Assembly: GCF_003992725.1 (NCBI RefSeq)
Contig: NZ_RZNF01000004.1
Coordinates: forward strand, 124,001-188,000
Direction of reading: 5' to 3'
From: Rhodomicrobium lacus
GTDB taxonomy: Bacteria > Pseudomonadota > Alphaproteobacteria > Rhizobiales > Rhodomicrobiaceae
Length of the DNA stretch: 64,000 nt
The translations under genes and the position numbers were made by a program. Shown here in pieces: positions 27,225-36,882 of the stretch (its first letter is position 1; every line of letters starts with the position of its first letter). Below the pieces are notes generated by a model. It worked only from the letters and a program-made list of their open reading frames with translations. It did not search any database and was not told the DNA's origin.

Positions 27225-30200
27225 GCCTTTCAACGCCCTTCATTCTTCGCCCGGTCGCCACCACTCTCATGATGGCGGCCATTGTGCTTTCGGGAGTGGC
27301 AGCCTTTTTCTACCTGCCGGTTGCGCCGCTGCCGCAGGTCGACTTCCCGACGATCCAGGTTTCGGCGCAGCTTCCGGGCGCGTCCGCGCAAACCATGGCT
27401 TCCTCGGTCGCGACCCCGCTCGAACAGCAGTTCGGCCAGATCGCGGGCGTGACGCAGCTCACCTCCACGAGCACGCTCGGCAATACGCAGATCAACATTC
27501 AGTTCGAACTGGACCGCAACATCGACGCGGCGGCCCAGGACGTGCAGGCCGCGATCACGGCCGCCGGGCGAAAGCTGCCCACCTCGCTCAGTTCGCCGCC
27601 GAGCTACCGCAAGTTCAATCCGGCCGATCCGCCGATCATCATCCTGTCGGTGACGGCGGACACGCTCCCCATAACCGAAGTCAGCGATCAGGCTGAAAAC
27701 ATCCTCGCCCAGCAGATCTCGCAAATCCGGGGCGTGGCCAATGTGAACATCGGCGGACAACAGAAGCCGTCCGTGCGCGTGCAGGTCGACCCGGAGCGGC
27801 TGGCATCGCGCGGCCTGACCCTCGAAGACGTGCGCGCCATGCTCGGCACGATTACCGCCGATGCCGCCAAGGGCACCGTTCAGGGCGTGGAGCAAAGCTT
27901 CACCATCGCGGCGAACGATCAGATCGTGAAGCCCGAGGATTACGAAAAGGTCATCCTCGCCTATCGCAACGGCGCGCCGATCCGCGTCGCCGATGTGGGC
28001 CGCGCCGTGGCGGGGCCGGAGAACACGCTTTCGGGCGCATGGGCGAACGGCAACCGCGCGGTGCTGCTCGTCGTCTTCAAGCAGCCGGGCGCCAATGTCA
28101 TCGAGACGGTCGACGCGATCAAGGCGGCGCTGCCGAAATTCGCAAGCGTGATCCCGGCCGGCGTCAAGGTCGACATCATGAACGACCGGACGGAAACCAT
28201 CCGCGCGTCGGTCCACGAGGTCGAGTTCACGCTCGTGCTCACCATCGGGCTCGTGGTGCTGGTCGTTCTCCTGTTCCTGCGCAACGTCCGCGCCACGCTG
28301 ATCGCGAGCGCCATTGTCCCGATCTCGCTCATCGGCACTTTCGCCGTGATGTATGTCGCGGGCTTCAGTCTCGACAATCTGTCGCTCATGGCGCTCGTCA
28401 TCGCGGTCGGCTTCGTGGTGGATGACGCCATCGTGGTCGTCGAAAACATCGTCCGCCATGTGGAGGACGGCGAGCCGCCCTTCCGCGCGGCGTTGAAAGG
28501 CGCGAGCGAGATCGGCTTTACCGTGATGTCGATCAGCCTTTCGCTTGTCGCGGTGTTCATCCCGCTCCTGCTCATGGGCGGAATCATCGGGCGGCTGATG
28601 CATGAATTCGCGATGACCGTCACGGTTACCATCGCGGTTTCGGTCGTGGTCGCGCTGACGCTCACGCCCATGTTGTGCTCGCGCTTCCTGACGCCGCACG
28701 CCGAGGAACGGCCGGGTCTCCTTTCCCGCGCGGTCGGCAGCTTTTTGGAAACGCTTCAGGCGGCCTATGCGCACACCCTCGACGTGGCGCTGCGCTTCCG
28801 GCTGTTTACACTCATGGTGTTTTTCGCAACCCTTGGACTGACGATTTATCTTTTCATTGTCATTCCCAAGGGCTTCTTCCCCGTGCAGGATACCGGCTCC
28901 ATCGGCGCCATCACGGACGCGCCGCAGGACATCTCCTTCGACGAGATGGTGCGGCGTCAGCGGGCGCTGGCCGATATCATCGCCGAAGATCCTGACATAG
29001 CGACCGTGGCCTCCTACCTCGGATCGTCTCCCGGAGCCACGCTGAATTCCGGGCGTATCTTCATCCGGCTCAAGCCTTGGGGCGAACGCAAGGGGACCGC
29101 GCTCGATATCGTGAACAGGCTGCGTCCGAAGCTCGCCGAGGTGCAGGGCGCGGCAGCGTTTCTGTCGCCGTCGCAGGACATCACCGTCGGTGCGCGGACG
29201 TCGCGCGCGCTCTACCAGTACACGCTTCAGGACGCGAGCCTCGAAGAACTGAACGAGTGGACGCCCCGCATCGTCGAGAAGCTCAAGACGGTGCCCGCGC
29301 TCGCCGACGTTTCGACGGATCTTCTGATCAACGCACCGCAGCTTTCAGTGAGGATAGACCGCGACCGCGCCTCGCTTTACGGCATCACGCCCCAACATAT
29401 CGACGCGACGCTCAACAGCGCGCTCGGTCAGCGCCAGGTGGTTCAATACTACACGCAGCTTTCCACCTACAATGTGGTGCTCGAAATCCTGCCGGAGCTT
29501 CAGGCGCAGCCGGACGTGCTGAACCGCATCTATGTGCGCTCGCCGAATACGGGGCAGATGCTGCCTCTGTCTACGCTCGTCACCTTCGACACGGATAAAA
29601 CCGGCTATCTGTCCATCACTCACCAGAGCCAGTTTCCGTCCGCGACCGTGTTCTTCAACCTGAAGCCCGGCGTTGCGCTGGGCGAAGCTGTCACGGCGGT
29701 GAACGCGGCAATGGCGGAGATCGGCGCGCCAACGACGCTGGTCGGCAGCTTTCAGGGCAACGCGCAGGCCTTCCAGGATTCGCTGCGCACCACGCCGATC
29801 CTGATCGTGGCCGCGCTCGTCACCGTCTACATCATCCTCGGCATGCTCTACGAGAGCTTCATTCATCCGCTCACGATCCTGTCGACGCTGCCGTCGGCGG
29901 GGGTCGGAGCGCTGCTCATGCTGATGGCGTTCGGCTTCGACCTCTCGGTGATCGGCATCATCGGCATCATCCTGCTGATCGGCATCGTGAAGAAGAACGG
30001 CATCATGATGGTCGACTTCGCCATCACGGCGGAGCGGCAACGCGGGCTGTCGGCCGAGGCATCGATCCGCGAGGCGGCGCTGCTCCGCTTCCGCCCGATC
30101 CTGATGACGACGGCGGCGGCGCTGCTGGGCGGCGTGCCGTTGATGCTCGGCACCGGGTCCGGCTCGGAGCTGCGCCAGCCGCTCGGCTACGCCATGGTGG

Positions 30201-30385
30201 GCGGCCTCGCGCTGAGCCAGATCCTCACGCTTTACACGACGCCGGTGATCTATCTCTATCTCGACAAGCTGCAAAGCCGCCTGACGCGCGGGACGAAAGC
30301 GGCGCATGAGGCCACGCAGGAGGAGGCGCTTGAACCCGAACTGGCCGACGCGCTCCCCGAGCCGTCGAGGAAGGCCGCGGAGTGA
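27221..30385 (+). CDS. RND efflux pump, MdtB/MuxB-type permease
   Basis: 1054 residues, the usual HAE1-family length, twelve transmembrane helices with two large periplasmic loops. Typical features are the start 'LSTPFILRPVATTLMMAAIVLSGVAAFFYLPVAPLPQVDFPTIQV', the proton-relay Asp pair in TM4 'VGFVVDDAIVVVEN', and the C-terminal 'RPILMTTAAALLGGVPLMLG'. It expels drugs, bile-type detergents or metabolites by proton antiport. The adaptor gene directly precedes it; no outer-membrane TolC-type gene or regulator is adjacent. The charged C-terminal tail is long and Glu/Ala-rich. Confidence 0.95.
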   Translation: MSLSTPFILRPVATTLMMAAIVLSGVAAFFYLPVAPLPQVDFPTIQVSAQLPGASAQTMASSVATPLEQQFGQIAGVTQLTSTSTLGNTQINIQFELDRNIDAAAQDVQAAITAAGRKLPTSLSSPPSYRKFNPADPPIIILSVTADTLPITEVSDQAENILAQQISQIRGVANVNIGGQQKPSVRVQVDPERLASRGLTLEDVRAMLGTITADAAKGTVQGVEQSFTIAANDQIVKPEDYEKVILAYRNGAPIRVADVGRAVAGPENTLSGAWANGNRAVLLVVFKQPGANVIETVDAIKAALPKFASVIPAGVKVDIMNDRTETIRASVHEVEFTLVLTIGLVVLVVLLFLRNVRATLIASAIVPISLIGTFAVMYVAGFSLDNLSLMALVIAVGFVVDDAIVVVENIVRHVEDGEPPFRAALKGASEIGFTVMSISLSLVAVFIPLLLMGGIIGRLMHEFAMTVTVTIAVSVVVALTLTPMLCSRFLTPHAEERPGLLSRAVGSFLETLQAAYAHTLDVALRFRLFTLMVFFATLGLTIYLFIVIPKGFFPVQDTGSIGAITDAPQDISFDEMVRRQRALADIIAEDPDIATVASYLGSSPGATLNSGRIFIRLKPWGERKGTALDIVNRLRPKLAEVQGAAAFLSPSQDITVGARTSRALYQYTLQDASLEELNEWTPRIVEKLKTVPALADVSTDLLINAPQLSVRIDRDRASLYGITPQHIDATLNSALGQRQVVQYYTQLSTYNVVLEILPELQAQPDVLNRIYVRSPNTGQMLPLSTLVTFDTDKTGYLSITHQSQFPSATVFFNLKPGVALGEAVTAVNAAMAEIGAPTTLVGSFQGNAQAFQDSLRTTPILIVAALVTVYIILGMLYESFIHPLTILSTLPSAGVGALLMLMAFGFDLSVIGIIGIILLIGIVKKNGIMMVDFAITAERQRGLSAEASIREAALLRFRPILMTTAAALLGGVPLMLGTGSGSELRQPLGYAMVGGLALSQILTLYTTPVIYLYLDKLQSRLTRGTKAAHEATQEEALEPELADALPEPSRKAAE

Positions 30386-30515
30386 CGCCCTCCCGTGATC
30401 GCTTCATTGCGATTTATCTCAAAACCCGGAGAGGACGCGTTTCCGGCTGCCGATAATGCGGTAGATGAAATTCGGAGCGTGACGACCGGCCACGCCCCGA
30501 AGCATCGATCCGCGA

Positions 30516-30998
30516 TCAGTCTTCCAGCAGCGAACGCAGCATCCACGCGGTCTTTTCGTGGACGTCGAGCCGCTGCGTCAGAAGGTCTGCGGTCGGCTGG
30601 TCGTTCGCCTCTTCGAGTAGCGGGAACAGATCGCGCGCGGTGCGGGCGGTCGCCTCCTGCGCATCGACGAGATGGCGCACCATCTCCATGGCCTTCGGCA
30701 CGCCCGTCACTTCCTTGATGGAGGTCAGCTTGCCGAACTCCGCATAGGTGCCGGGCGCGGGGAAGCCGAGTGCGCGGATGCGCTCCGCGATGAGGTCGAG
30801 CGCGTTCCACTGCTCGGTATATTGCTGCATGAACATCACGTGGAGCGTGTTGAACATCGGTCCGGTCACGTTCCAGTGGAAATTGTGCGTCATGAGGTAG
30901 AGGCTGTAGCTGTCCGCGAGAAGGTGCGACAACCCGTTTGCAATCTTCTCGCGTTGTTCTTCGGGGATACCGATGTTGATCTGAGGCGCGCGTTTCAT
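30516..30998 (-). CDS. dps: Dps-family DNA-binding ferritin-like protein
   Basis: 160 residues from the ATG at 30996-30998, with AAAGGA upstream as ribosome site. Dps forms a hollow dodecamer that oxidises and stores iron with peroxide and protects DNA. The inter-subunit ferroxidase residues are His41 ('[10 protein letters not shown]'), Asp68 and Glu72 ('ALDLIAERI'), with the same 27 and 4 residue spacing as known Dps proteins. The C-terminal region '[23 protein letters not shown]' is the usual fourth helix. It is convergent with the RND operon and probably has its own promoter in the upstream gap. Confidence 0.93.
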   Translation of the reverse strand: MKRAPQINIGIPEEQREKIANGLSHLLADSYSLYLMTHNFHWNVTGPMFNTLHVMFMQQYTEQWNALDLIAERIRALGFPAPGTYAEFGKLTSIKEVTGVPKAMEMVRHLVDAQEATARTARDLFPLLEEANDQPTADLLTQRLDVHEKTAWMLRSLLED

Positions 30999-31315
30999 AT
31001 GCTGTCCTTTCGAGTGAACGAGATCAAAAAGGCGATTGCCCGATGCCCGGCTCATGCCGCAAAGCCGGGTTCGGGAAATCCACTCTCTGGAGCCGGACCC
31101 GATCAATGGATCGGCCTCGTCGGCGAACCCTCCGCTTTCCAGCGAAGACGGCTTCACAGATGGGTCGACCGACCGGAACAGACCCAGGGCGAATATAATG
31201 CTCGCCGTCGCGCTTTGTGAGACATCGCGGTTCGTTTGCCAACGGAAACTTGGCCGCAAGGCAGTCAGGGGGCAAAGCGGCGCGCGGCGGTCTCAGAACC
31301 GCGCGGCTTGCGGCT
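30999..31315. other. 317-base gap between dps and the Nudix gene
   Basis: No supportable gene. It holds the dps leader. A hairpin with stems CCCGGCT (31046-31052) and AGCCGGG (31063-31069) lies about 50 bases before the dps start. An imperfect GC-rich inverted repeat near 31288-31312 may end the Nudix transcript. Confidence 0.5.
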
Positions 31316-31774
31316 TCACCACTTCGCGTCAATCGGTGCGCCGTCGAAGATTTCGGCAAGCCGTCTCCTGACGGGCTCCACCGTTCCTTGCGGAAGTTCG
31401 TCTCGCGCGAAGAACCGGCTTTCCACGATTTCGCGGTTCGGCTTCGGCACGCGCGGACGCTCCCACTCCGGGACGACAAAAACCGCCACGTGATCGTTAG
31501 GCATGGTGGAAAAATTCGCGAACAGCCCATGCAGCCGCACGGGCCCCTTGAGGATGACGCCCGCCTCCTCGAACAACTCGCGCGTGAGCGCCGTCTCGGC
31601 CGTTTCACGCCACTCGATGCCGCCGCCGGGGAAGTGCCATCCGGGGCGGTAGCCGTGGCGCACGAGAAGCACGCGGCCATCGTCGTCGGTCACGACTCCT
31701 TGCGCGCCGAGCGTTGCACCGCGCCTGTAGCGCCAATACGTGGCAATGACGCGTATTGCTAATTTACCGGGCAT
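31316..31774 (-). CDS. Nudix hydrolase
   Basis: 152 residues from the ATG at 31772-31774. The Nudix box G-x5-E-x7-R-E-U-x-E-E-x-G-U is complete at residues 51-73 (Gly51, Glu57, Arg65-Glu66, Glu69-Glu70, Gly72). The family hydrolyses nucleoside diphosphates linked to another moiety, using Mg or Mn held by the box glutamates. '[35 protein letters not shown]' is a typical N-terminal half. Substrate unknown. It is divergent from the MFS gene, 262 bases apart. Confidence 0.92.
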   Translation of the reverse strand: MPGKLAIRVIATYWRYRRGATLGAQGVVTDDDGRVLLVRHGYRPGWHFPGGGIEWRETAETALTRELFEEAGVILKGPVRLHGLFANFSTMPNDHVAVFVVPEWERPRVPKPNREIVESRFFARDELPQGTVEPVRRRLAEIFDGAPIDAKW

Positions 31775-32036
31775 GGCGTGCGGACTGATGGTTGAGCTTG
31801 ACCGGACCATGCGGCGCGCCGCCGCCCATTGCAAGCGCCGTATCGGGATGAGCGGCGCCGGCTTTATCGTGTGTCGGTCAGGCCTCGCGGGCGAAATCGC
31901 TCGTCCACACACCGCCCGCATCACACCCCGATGATTTGCTTTGCGCGGCGCGTGAGATACAAGTGTTGCTCGACTTACGACGGATCGAGCCGGCGCCGCC
32001 CCCCGGACAGCGGCGCGACCGATCCGGGAGATCCTC

Positions 32037-33245
32037 ATGCGCCGCCTCCCCACCGTCAGCCTGCTCATCGCCTGCGCGGCCATCATGCTGGCCATCAACA
32101 TGGGCATCAGGCAAACCTTCGGCCTCTACATGAAGCCGATCAGCCAGGATCTCGACCTGGACAGGCAGGTGTTTTCGTTCGCCATGGCGCTCATGAACCT
32201 CGTCTGGGGCGTGGCGGGGCCGTTTGCGGGCGCGGCGGCGGACAAGTTCGGCTCGCTGCGCGTGGTGCTCGGCGGCACCGCGTTCTACGCGGGTGGCCTC
32301 GCGCTGATGGCGACGGCCTCCAGCGGCACCCAACTTGCGCTTGCGGGAAGTCTTGTCGGCATCGGCATCGCGGGCACGGGCTTTTCAGCCGTGTTCGGTG
32401 CCGTCGCACGCGCGGCATCGCCCGAGCGGCGCGCCTCGGCGCTCGGTCTCGTGACGATGGGCAGCGCCATCGGCCAGTTCATGGCGTTGCCTTACGCGCA
32501 TGTGATCCTCGAAGCGACGGACTGGTCGGCCACGCTCTGGATCATGGCGATCACCGCAGCGCTGATCGCTCCGCTCGGCTTTGCGTTGACGAGCGGCGAC
32601 AGCAGTTCGCACCCCGGCGCGCATTCCGATCAACGTGTCGGAGCGGCGCTGTCGGAGGCGCTTCGCTATCCAAGCTTCCTGCTGCTGACGGCGGGTTTCT
32701 TCGTCTGCGGCTTTCACCTCGCGGGCGTCGGCGTACACCTGCCGGCCTTCCTCGCGGACAAGGGCTTCGGGCCGAGCCTCGGAGCGCTGGCCCTCACCAT
32801 CATCGGCGCCGCGAACATTCTGGGCACATGGGCATTCGGCCGGATCGGCGACATCGCGCCGAAGCACCTGACGCTTGCGGCGCTGTATTTCGCCCGCGCG
32901 CTGATCTTCCTGGCCCTCATCTACCTGCCGCTGACCGAAACGGCGGTGCTGATCTACGCCTTCCTGATCGGGCTCCTCTGGCTCGGCACGATCCCGCTCA
33001 CGAGCGGCCTCATCGTGACGTTTTTCGGCCCGCGCTGGCTGTCCATGCTGTACGGCGTCGTATTTTTCTCGCATCAGGTCGGCAGCTTCATGGGCGCGTG
33101 GCTCGGCGGCTGGTTTTATGATACCACTCATTCCTACGATCTTTTGTGGTGGTCGTCGGTCGCCGTCGGGATGCTCGCGGCGCTTTTGCATCTGCCCATA
33201 CGCGAGGGGCCCTCGCCGAGGCTCGCCGCCGCCCCCGCAGAGTGA
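32037..33245 (+). CDS. MFS transporter
   Basis: 402 residues, twelve membrane helices, ATG 32037 with GGGAG 5' of it. '[39 protein letters not shown]' and '[16 protein letters not shown]' (loop 2-3 signature) resemble the monocarboxylate/oxalate-formate side of the superfamily, which suggests a carboxylate substrate, although specificity cannot be read here. The last base overlaps the start codon of a 46-residue membrane peptide (TGATG). Confidence 0.9.
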   Translation: MRRLPTVSLLIACAAIMLAINMGIRQTFGLYMKPISQDLDLDRQVFSFAMALMNLVWGVAGPFAGAAADKFGSLRVVLGGTAFYAGGLALMATASSGTQLALAGSLVGIGIAGTGFSAVFGAVARAASPERRASALGLVTMGSAIGQFMALPYAHVILEATDWSATLWIMAITAALIAPLGFALTSGDSSSHPGAHSDQRVGAALSEALRYPSFLLLTAGFFVCGFHLAGVGVHLPAFLADKGFGPSLGALALTIIGAANILGTWAFGRIGDIAPKHLTLAALYFARALIFLALIYLPLTETAVLIYAFLIGLLWLGTIPLTSGLIVTFFGPRWLSMLYGVVFFSHQVGSFMGAWLGGWFYDTTHSYDLLWWSSVAVGMLAALLHLPIREGPSPRLAAAPAE

Positions 33246-33385
33246 TGGATGACATGCCGCAAGCCGTGAAATGGAGTTTCATCGCAGCCGTCGCACTCCT
33301 TGTCGCGGGAGCGGCCTGGATCATGATCGAGCGCGGACCTGCGCTTCTCCTCGATCTCGGCGGCGCGATCGCGGGCTGCTTCTGA
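33245..33385 (+). CDS. single-pass membrane micro-protein coupled to the MFS gene
   Basis: 46 residues from ATG 33245, which overlaps the MFS stop codon, an arrangement typical of coupled translation. One hydrophobic helix (about residues 10-30, 'WSFIAAVALLVAGAAWIMI') followed by a short amphipathic end 'GPALLLDLGGAIAGCF'. Its function is unknown; small partners of transporters often stabilise or regulate them. It could instead be chance translation, but the tight overlap and clean helix favour a real gene. Confidence 0.6.
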   Translation: MDDMPQAVKWSFIAAVALLVAGAAWIMIERGPALLLDLGGAIAGCF

Positions 33386-33408
33386 CAAGCGCCGTAACGG
33401 CAACCGGC

Positions 33409-34107
33409 GTGACGCACATCCGAAAAGCGCGCGGGCGCATCGAGATCCGCACACGAAAACGCACTGAAGCAGGGCGGCCCTTGGTTGTCATCATGACCAG
33501 GGCGCCGATCTGCGGCGCGGTCAAAACGCGGCTTGCGCGCGAGATCGGGCCAGTGGCGGCGTCCGCGCTCACGCGCGCCCTGACGGCGAGGCTCCTTCGC
33601 GAGCTTGCATGCGACGCGCGCTTTCGATGCATGCTGGCGGTCTCGCCTCCGACCGCCACTATGGCGCGTTTTCCGGCGTGGCGCGCGGGCGGGCGCGTTC
33701 AGCGACTGGCGCAAGTTCGCGGCGATCTCGGCGCGCGGATGCAAGCTTTGCTCGACCGCTGCGGAAAGGAGCCGGTCGTCGTCGTCGGCACCGACATTCC
33801 GGGCATCGCGCGCGAAATCATCGCGGACGCCTTGCGCCTTTTGCGCCGCGCGGACGCTGTTTTCGGCCCGGCGGAAGATGGAGGTTACTGGCTTGTCGGG
33901 CTCAGGCGCCGTCCGAAAATCCTCAAGCCCTTCGCAAATGTCCGCTGGTCGTCGGAACACGCGCTTGCCGATACGCTCGCCAATCTTCAGGGGTGCCGCG
34001 TCGCCTTTGCGAAAACGCTGTTCGATATCGATACAGGAGCCGACTACCGGCGCTACCGCCGGCTTGAGAGCGCCGCAACTCGCATCATATTTGCGAAAAA
34101 TTTATAG
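33409..34107 (+). CDS. TIGR04282-type (DUF2064) nucleotidyl/glycosyltransferase, arsenosugar-associated
   Basis: 232 residues from GTG 33409; the exact start is uncertain because no strong ribosome site is visible. A GT-A/nucleotidyltransferase-like fold starts at 'VVIMTRAPICGAVKTRLAREIG'. 'VVVVGTDIPGIAREIIADAL' and 'AVFGPAEDGGYWLVGL' are family hallmarks (the D-x-P and the D-G-G-Y motif). The family is often listed as arsenosugar biosynthesis glycosyltransferase, usually beside a TIGR04283 partner. That partner lies 0.9 kb away in convergent orientation (35011-35682). No arsM- or arsS-like gene is in the window, so the arsenic role is by family only. Confidence 0.82.
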   Translation: MTHIRKARGRIEIRTRKRTEAGRPLVVIMTRAPICGAVKTRLAREIGPVAASALTRALTARLLRELACDARFRCMLAVSPPTATMARFPAWRAGGRVQRLAQVRGDLGARMQALLDRCGKEPVVVVGTDIPGIAREIIADALRLLRRADAVFGPAEDGGYWLVGLRRRPKILKPFANVRWSSEHALADTLANLQGCRVAFAKTLFDIDTGADYRRYRRLESAATRIIFAKNL

Positions 34108-34262
34108 AAAATTTGCTATAAGAATGTGGCTTGCGTTTCTTGCAAGCAAACCCTCTCGCAGCCGTGCCCGCCCGACACTGGCACCGGTTGCGAATTCCGG
34201 CCGGCCAGGCTGTGCGCCTTGCCGGTCGGGACCGACGAGACCGGCAGAACAGGCGGAGCACA

Positions 34263-34850
34263 GTGGCGGAAGATTCAAAGCCAGACGGTGCGGGAACACC
34301 GAAACCAGCGGGTGGGACGAATGTCCCGCCGCCGGGCTACATCTTCGCGCTGGTACCAGCCCCTGCCGCCCCACCGACCCCGCCTCCGGCGCAAACCGAA
34401 AAAAAGGAAAGTCCACCGACACCGAAAGACGAAGCGATGGTTCCGCCTCGCCTGCTTTACCTTATCCTGGTGCCGATCGCGCTCTGGGACGTCTACACGA
34501 CCTATCTCGGCGTTTCGTATTTCTTCGACCTGCCGACGAACCCGGACATCAATCCCGGCCAGTTCGTCTTCGGACTCGTGGTCACGCTGATCGTTTTTCT
34601 CTTCGTGGTTACGACGCAGTTCATCCACTCGCTGCCCGCGCATGGCGGCCCGATCCTGATCCTCAAGGGCGCTTGGGCGACTGCCGTGGCTATCGACCTC
34701 TACACCGCATGGGACGGGACGCGGCGTATCGTTTTCTACGGCGAGGAAGACGCCGCCAAGGGCGTTGGCGTCGCCATCGTCGCGGCGCTGATCGTGACAT
34801 CGACGATTTTCCTGTCGCAGCTTCTGCTCGGGAGAAAAGCCAAGGCCTGA
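34263..34850 (+). CDS. membrane protein with proline-rich N-terminus
   Basis: 195 residues from GTG 34263 (GGAG at 34254-34257). A disordered N-terminal region of about 65 residues rich in Pro, Ala, Lys and Thr precedes three to four hydrophobic helices ('LLYLILVPIALWDVYTTYLGVSYFF', 'FVFGLVVTLIVFLFVVTTQF', 'VGVAIVAALIVTSTIFLSQLLLG'). No family recognised. It lies between two arsenosugar-type glycosyltransferase genes, in line with the first, 155 bases after it. A TATAAG at 34117-34122 could be part of its promoter. Confidence 0.65.
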   Translation: MAEDSKPDGAGTPKPAGGTNVPPPGYIFALVPAPAAPPTPPPAQTEKKESPPTPKDEAMVPPRLLYLILVPIALWDVYTTYLGVSYFFDLPTNPDINPGQFVFGLVVTLIVFLFVVTTQFIHSLPAHGGPILILKGAWATAVAIDLYTAWDGTRRIVFYGEEDAAKGVGVAIVAALIVTSTIFLSQLLLGRKAKA

Positions 34851-35010
34851 GGCGCGCGTCGCTTTATGCCGACCTGTCCGGCCCCGTTCTGCCGCGTCGC
34901 GCCGCAGTGGCCGAAGCTTATTGAGACCTTATTGCCAGAAACGGATGCTGCACGATCGTCTCTACGTCATCTGGTCCCGATCGCGCAGGCTGATCCAAAT
35001 GCGCGCTGAT

Positions 35011-35682
35011 CTACCCGTATCGTTCCACCAGCTTCTCCGGCGGCACGCCGCGCAGGTACAGCGACAGACACCATAAATTTCGCGCCGACCGGCGGATATA
35101 GCCCTGCTCGCGAAACCTCTCGGCGCTCGTGACCGCGTTCGTCTTCAGCATGGCAAGCCGCGTGCGGCCGAGCTTGCGGACGATTTCGACGTCCTCCATC
35201 AGCGGGATCGGCGCGAAACCGCCAACCTCGTCGTACAAGTCGCGCGAGATGAGAAGTCCCTGATCGCCGTAAGGAAGCCGGAACAGCGCGCAGCGCACCG
35301 CGACGAGGCGCTCCAGGAGACGCGGATTGAAGCCCTCGTCCGCGAGCCGGAACCTGAAGGCCGCCGCGCCCTTTCCCCGCTTCATGAAAGCGAGCGCCTC
35401 GTTCGTCCACCCCGCGTCCAGCGCCGTGTCGGCGTGGAGAAAAAGAAGCCACGGCTTGCGCGCCGCATCCGCGCCCGCCCTCAATTGCTGGCCGCGCCCG
35501 CGTTCGGCCACGATGAGGCGCGCGCCCGCTTCCTCGGCGATCTGCCGCGTTGCATCGGTGGAGCCGCCGTCACTGACGATCACCTCGCTGACGATGCCCT
35601 CGACGGCCGCGTCGAAGATCGAGAGAAAGGTCGCCGGGAGCGTGCGCCCCGCGTTCAGCGTTGGAATGACAACCGAGATCAT
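35011..35682 (-). CDS. TIGR04283-type family 2 glycosyltransferase
   Basis: 223 residues of GT-A fold. 'ISVVIPTLNAGRTLPATFLSI' is the nucleotide-binding start, 'VIVSDGGSTDAT' the UDP-site motif and 'LLFLHADTAL' holds the D-x-D-like metal site. 'IPLMEDVEIVRKL' is a family landmark. The TIGR04283 group is named for arsenosugar gene clusters and commonly pairs with TIGR04282, as it does here in convergent arrangement. The membrane protein at 34263-34850 lies between them. The actual acceptor is unknown. Confidence 0.83.
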   Translation of the reverse strand: MISVVIPTLNAGRTLPATFLSIFDAAVEGIVSEVIVSDGGSTDATRQIAEEAGARLIVAERGRGQQLRAGADAARKPWLLFLHADTALDAGWTNEALAFMKRGKGAAAFRFRLADEGFNPRLLERLVAVRCALFRLPYGDQGLLISRDLYDEVGGFAPIPLMEDVEIVRKLGRTRLAMLKTNAVTSAERFREQGYIRRSARNLWCLSLYLRGVPPEKLVERYG

Positions 35683-35767
35683 GGCCGTTTTGTTAACCGA
35701 TCGCGAGCGCTGTGGAAAGCGAAAAATGTTCTTTATTTGTTCCTCATTGCGCGTTAGGGTTCAGAGC

Positions 35768-36865
35768 ATGGTCTGGAAGGAAGCGAGATGCGCGACCGGG
35801 GAAGAACATGTCGCCGCAGAGCGCAGGCGCGGGCGCGGAGCGGTCTCCAACGCAACCGGGCGTTTCGAGCCCGAGCGGCGCGAGGCGCTGGACGACGGCT
35901 GGGATTGTCTCGACGATCTGCCGCATTTCAAGACGGAAGTGCGGGAGGAACGCGTCAAGACCATCATCGCGCGGAACAATTCGCCCGATATCGGTTTCGA
36001 CCGCTCGATCAATCCTTATCGAGGCTGCGAACATGGCTGCATTTATTGTTATGCGCGACCGTCCCATGCCTATTGGGGCTGGTCGGCTGGCCTCGATTTC
36101 GAAACGAAGCTCGTCGCGAAGGTGAATGCCGCCGAGGCTCTGGAAGCGGAACTCGCCCGGCCCGGTTACGAGCCCGCCACCATCATGATCGGGGCCAACA
36201 CCGACGCCTATCAGCCCGTGGAACGCGAGCGGAAAATTACACGCGCGGTGCTGGAGGTGCTGGAGCGCAGTTCGCATCCGGTTGCGCTCGTGACCAAGTC
36301 GGCGCTCGTGCTTCGCGACATCGACATCCTCGCCCGTCTTGCGGAGCGCGCTCTGGTGCGTGTCGCCATTTCCATCACCACGCTCGACCATCGCCTCGCG
36401 CGTCGGATGGAGCCGCGCGCCTCGACGCCCCAGCGGCGCCTGGAAGCAATCCGCAAACTCGCGGCGGAGAAAATCCCCGTGGCCGTCATGGCCGCGCCCT
36501 TGATCCCCGCCCTCACAGACCACGAACTCGAATCCATCCTGAAGGTGGCGGCGGAAGCCGGCGCTTCGGACGCGGGCTACGTGCTCCTTCGCCTGCCGCT
36601 CGAAGTAAGCCCTCTATTTCAGGAGTGGCTGCGTTCCGAGTTTCCCCATCGCGCCGACCGCGTCATGTCCCTCGTCCGCCAGACGCGCGAAGGCAAGGAT
36701 TACGTTTCGCGCTTCGGCGAGCGGCACAGTGGAACCGGCCACTACGCGGAACAGATCGCCACGCGGTTTCAGATTGCAACGCGCCGCCTCGATCTTCGCA
36801 AACGCGACCTGAGTTTACGCCGCGACCTGTTTCGACGGCCGGGCACTCAGCTCAGCCTTTTCTGA
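35768..36865 (+). CDS. radical SAM protein, PA0069 (SplB-like) family
   Basis: 365 residues from ATG 35768. The iron-sulfur ligands are Cys87, Cys91 and Cys94 in 'RGCEHGCIYCYARPSH' (C-x3-C-x2-C). The family is related to spore photoproduct lyase-type enzymes but its reaction is not established. 'EERVKTIIARNNSPDIGFDRSINPYRG' precedes the motif and 'VTKSALVLRDIDIL' follows in the TIM-barrel part. rnhB starts 17 bases downstream, an arrangement common in related bacteria that hints at a nucleic-acid role. The start is uncertain by a few residues. Confidence 0.88.
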   Translation: MVWKEARCATGEEHVAAERRRGRGAVSNATGRFEPERREALDDGWDCLDDLPHFKTEVREERVKTIIARNNSPDIGFDRSINPYRGCEHGCIYCYARPSHAYWGWSAGLDFETKLVAKVNAAEALEAELARPGYEPATIMIGANTDAYQPVERERKITRAVLEVLERSSHPVALVTKSALVLRDIDILARLAERALVRVAISITTLDHRLARRMEPRASTPQRRLEAIRKLAAEKIPVAVMAAPLIPALTDHELESILKVAAEAGASDAGYVLLRLPLEVSPLFQEWLRSEFPHRADRVMSLVRQTREGKDYVSRFGERHSGTGHYAEQIATRFQIATRRLDLRKRDLSLRRDLFRRPGTQLSLF

Positions 36866-36882
36866 CGGAGGGCAAAGGCGTC

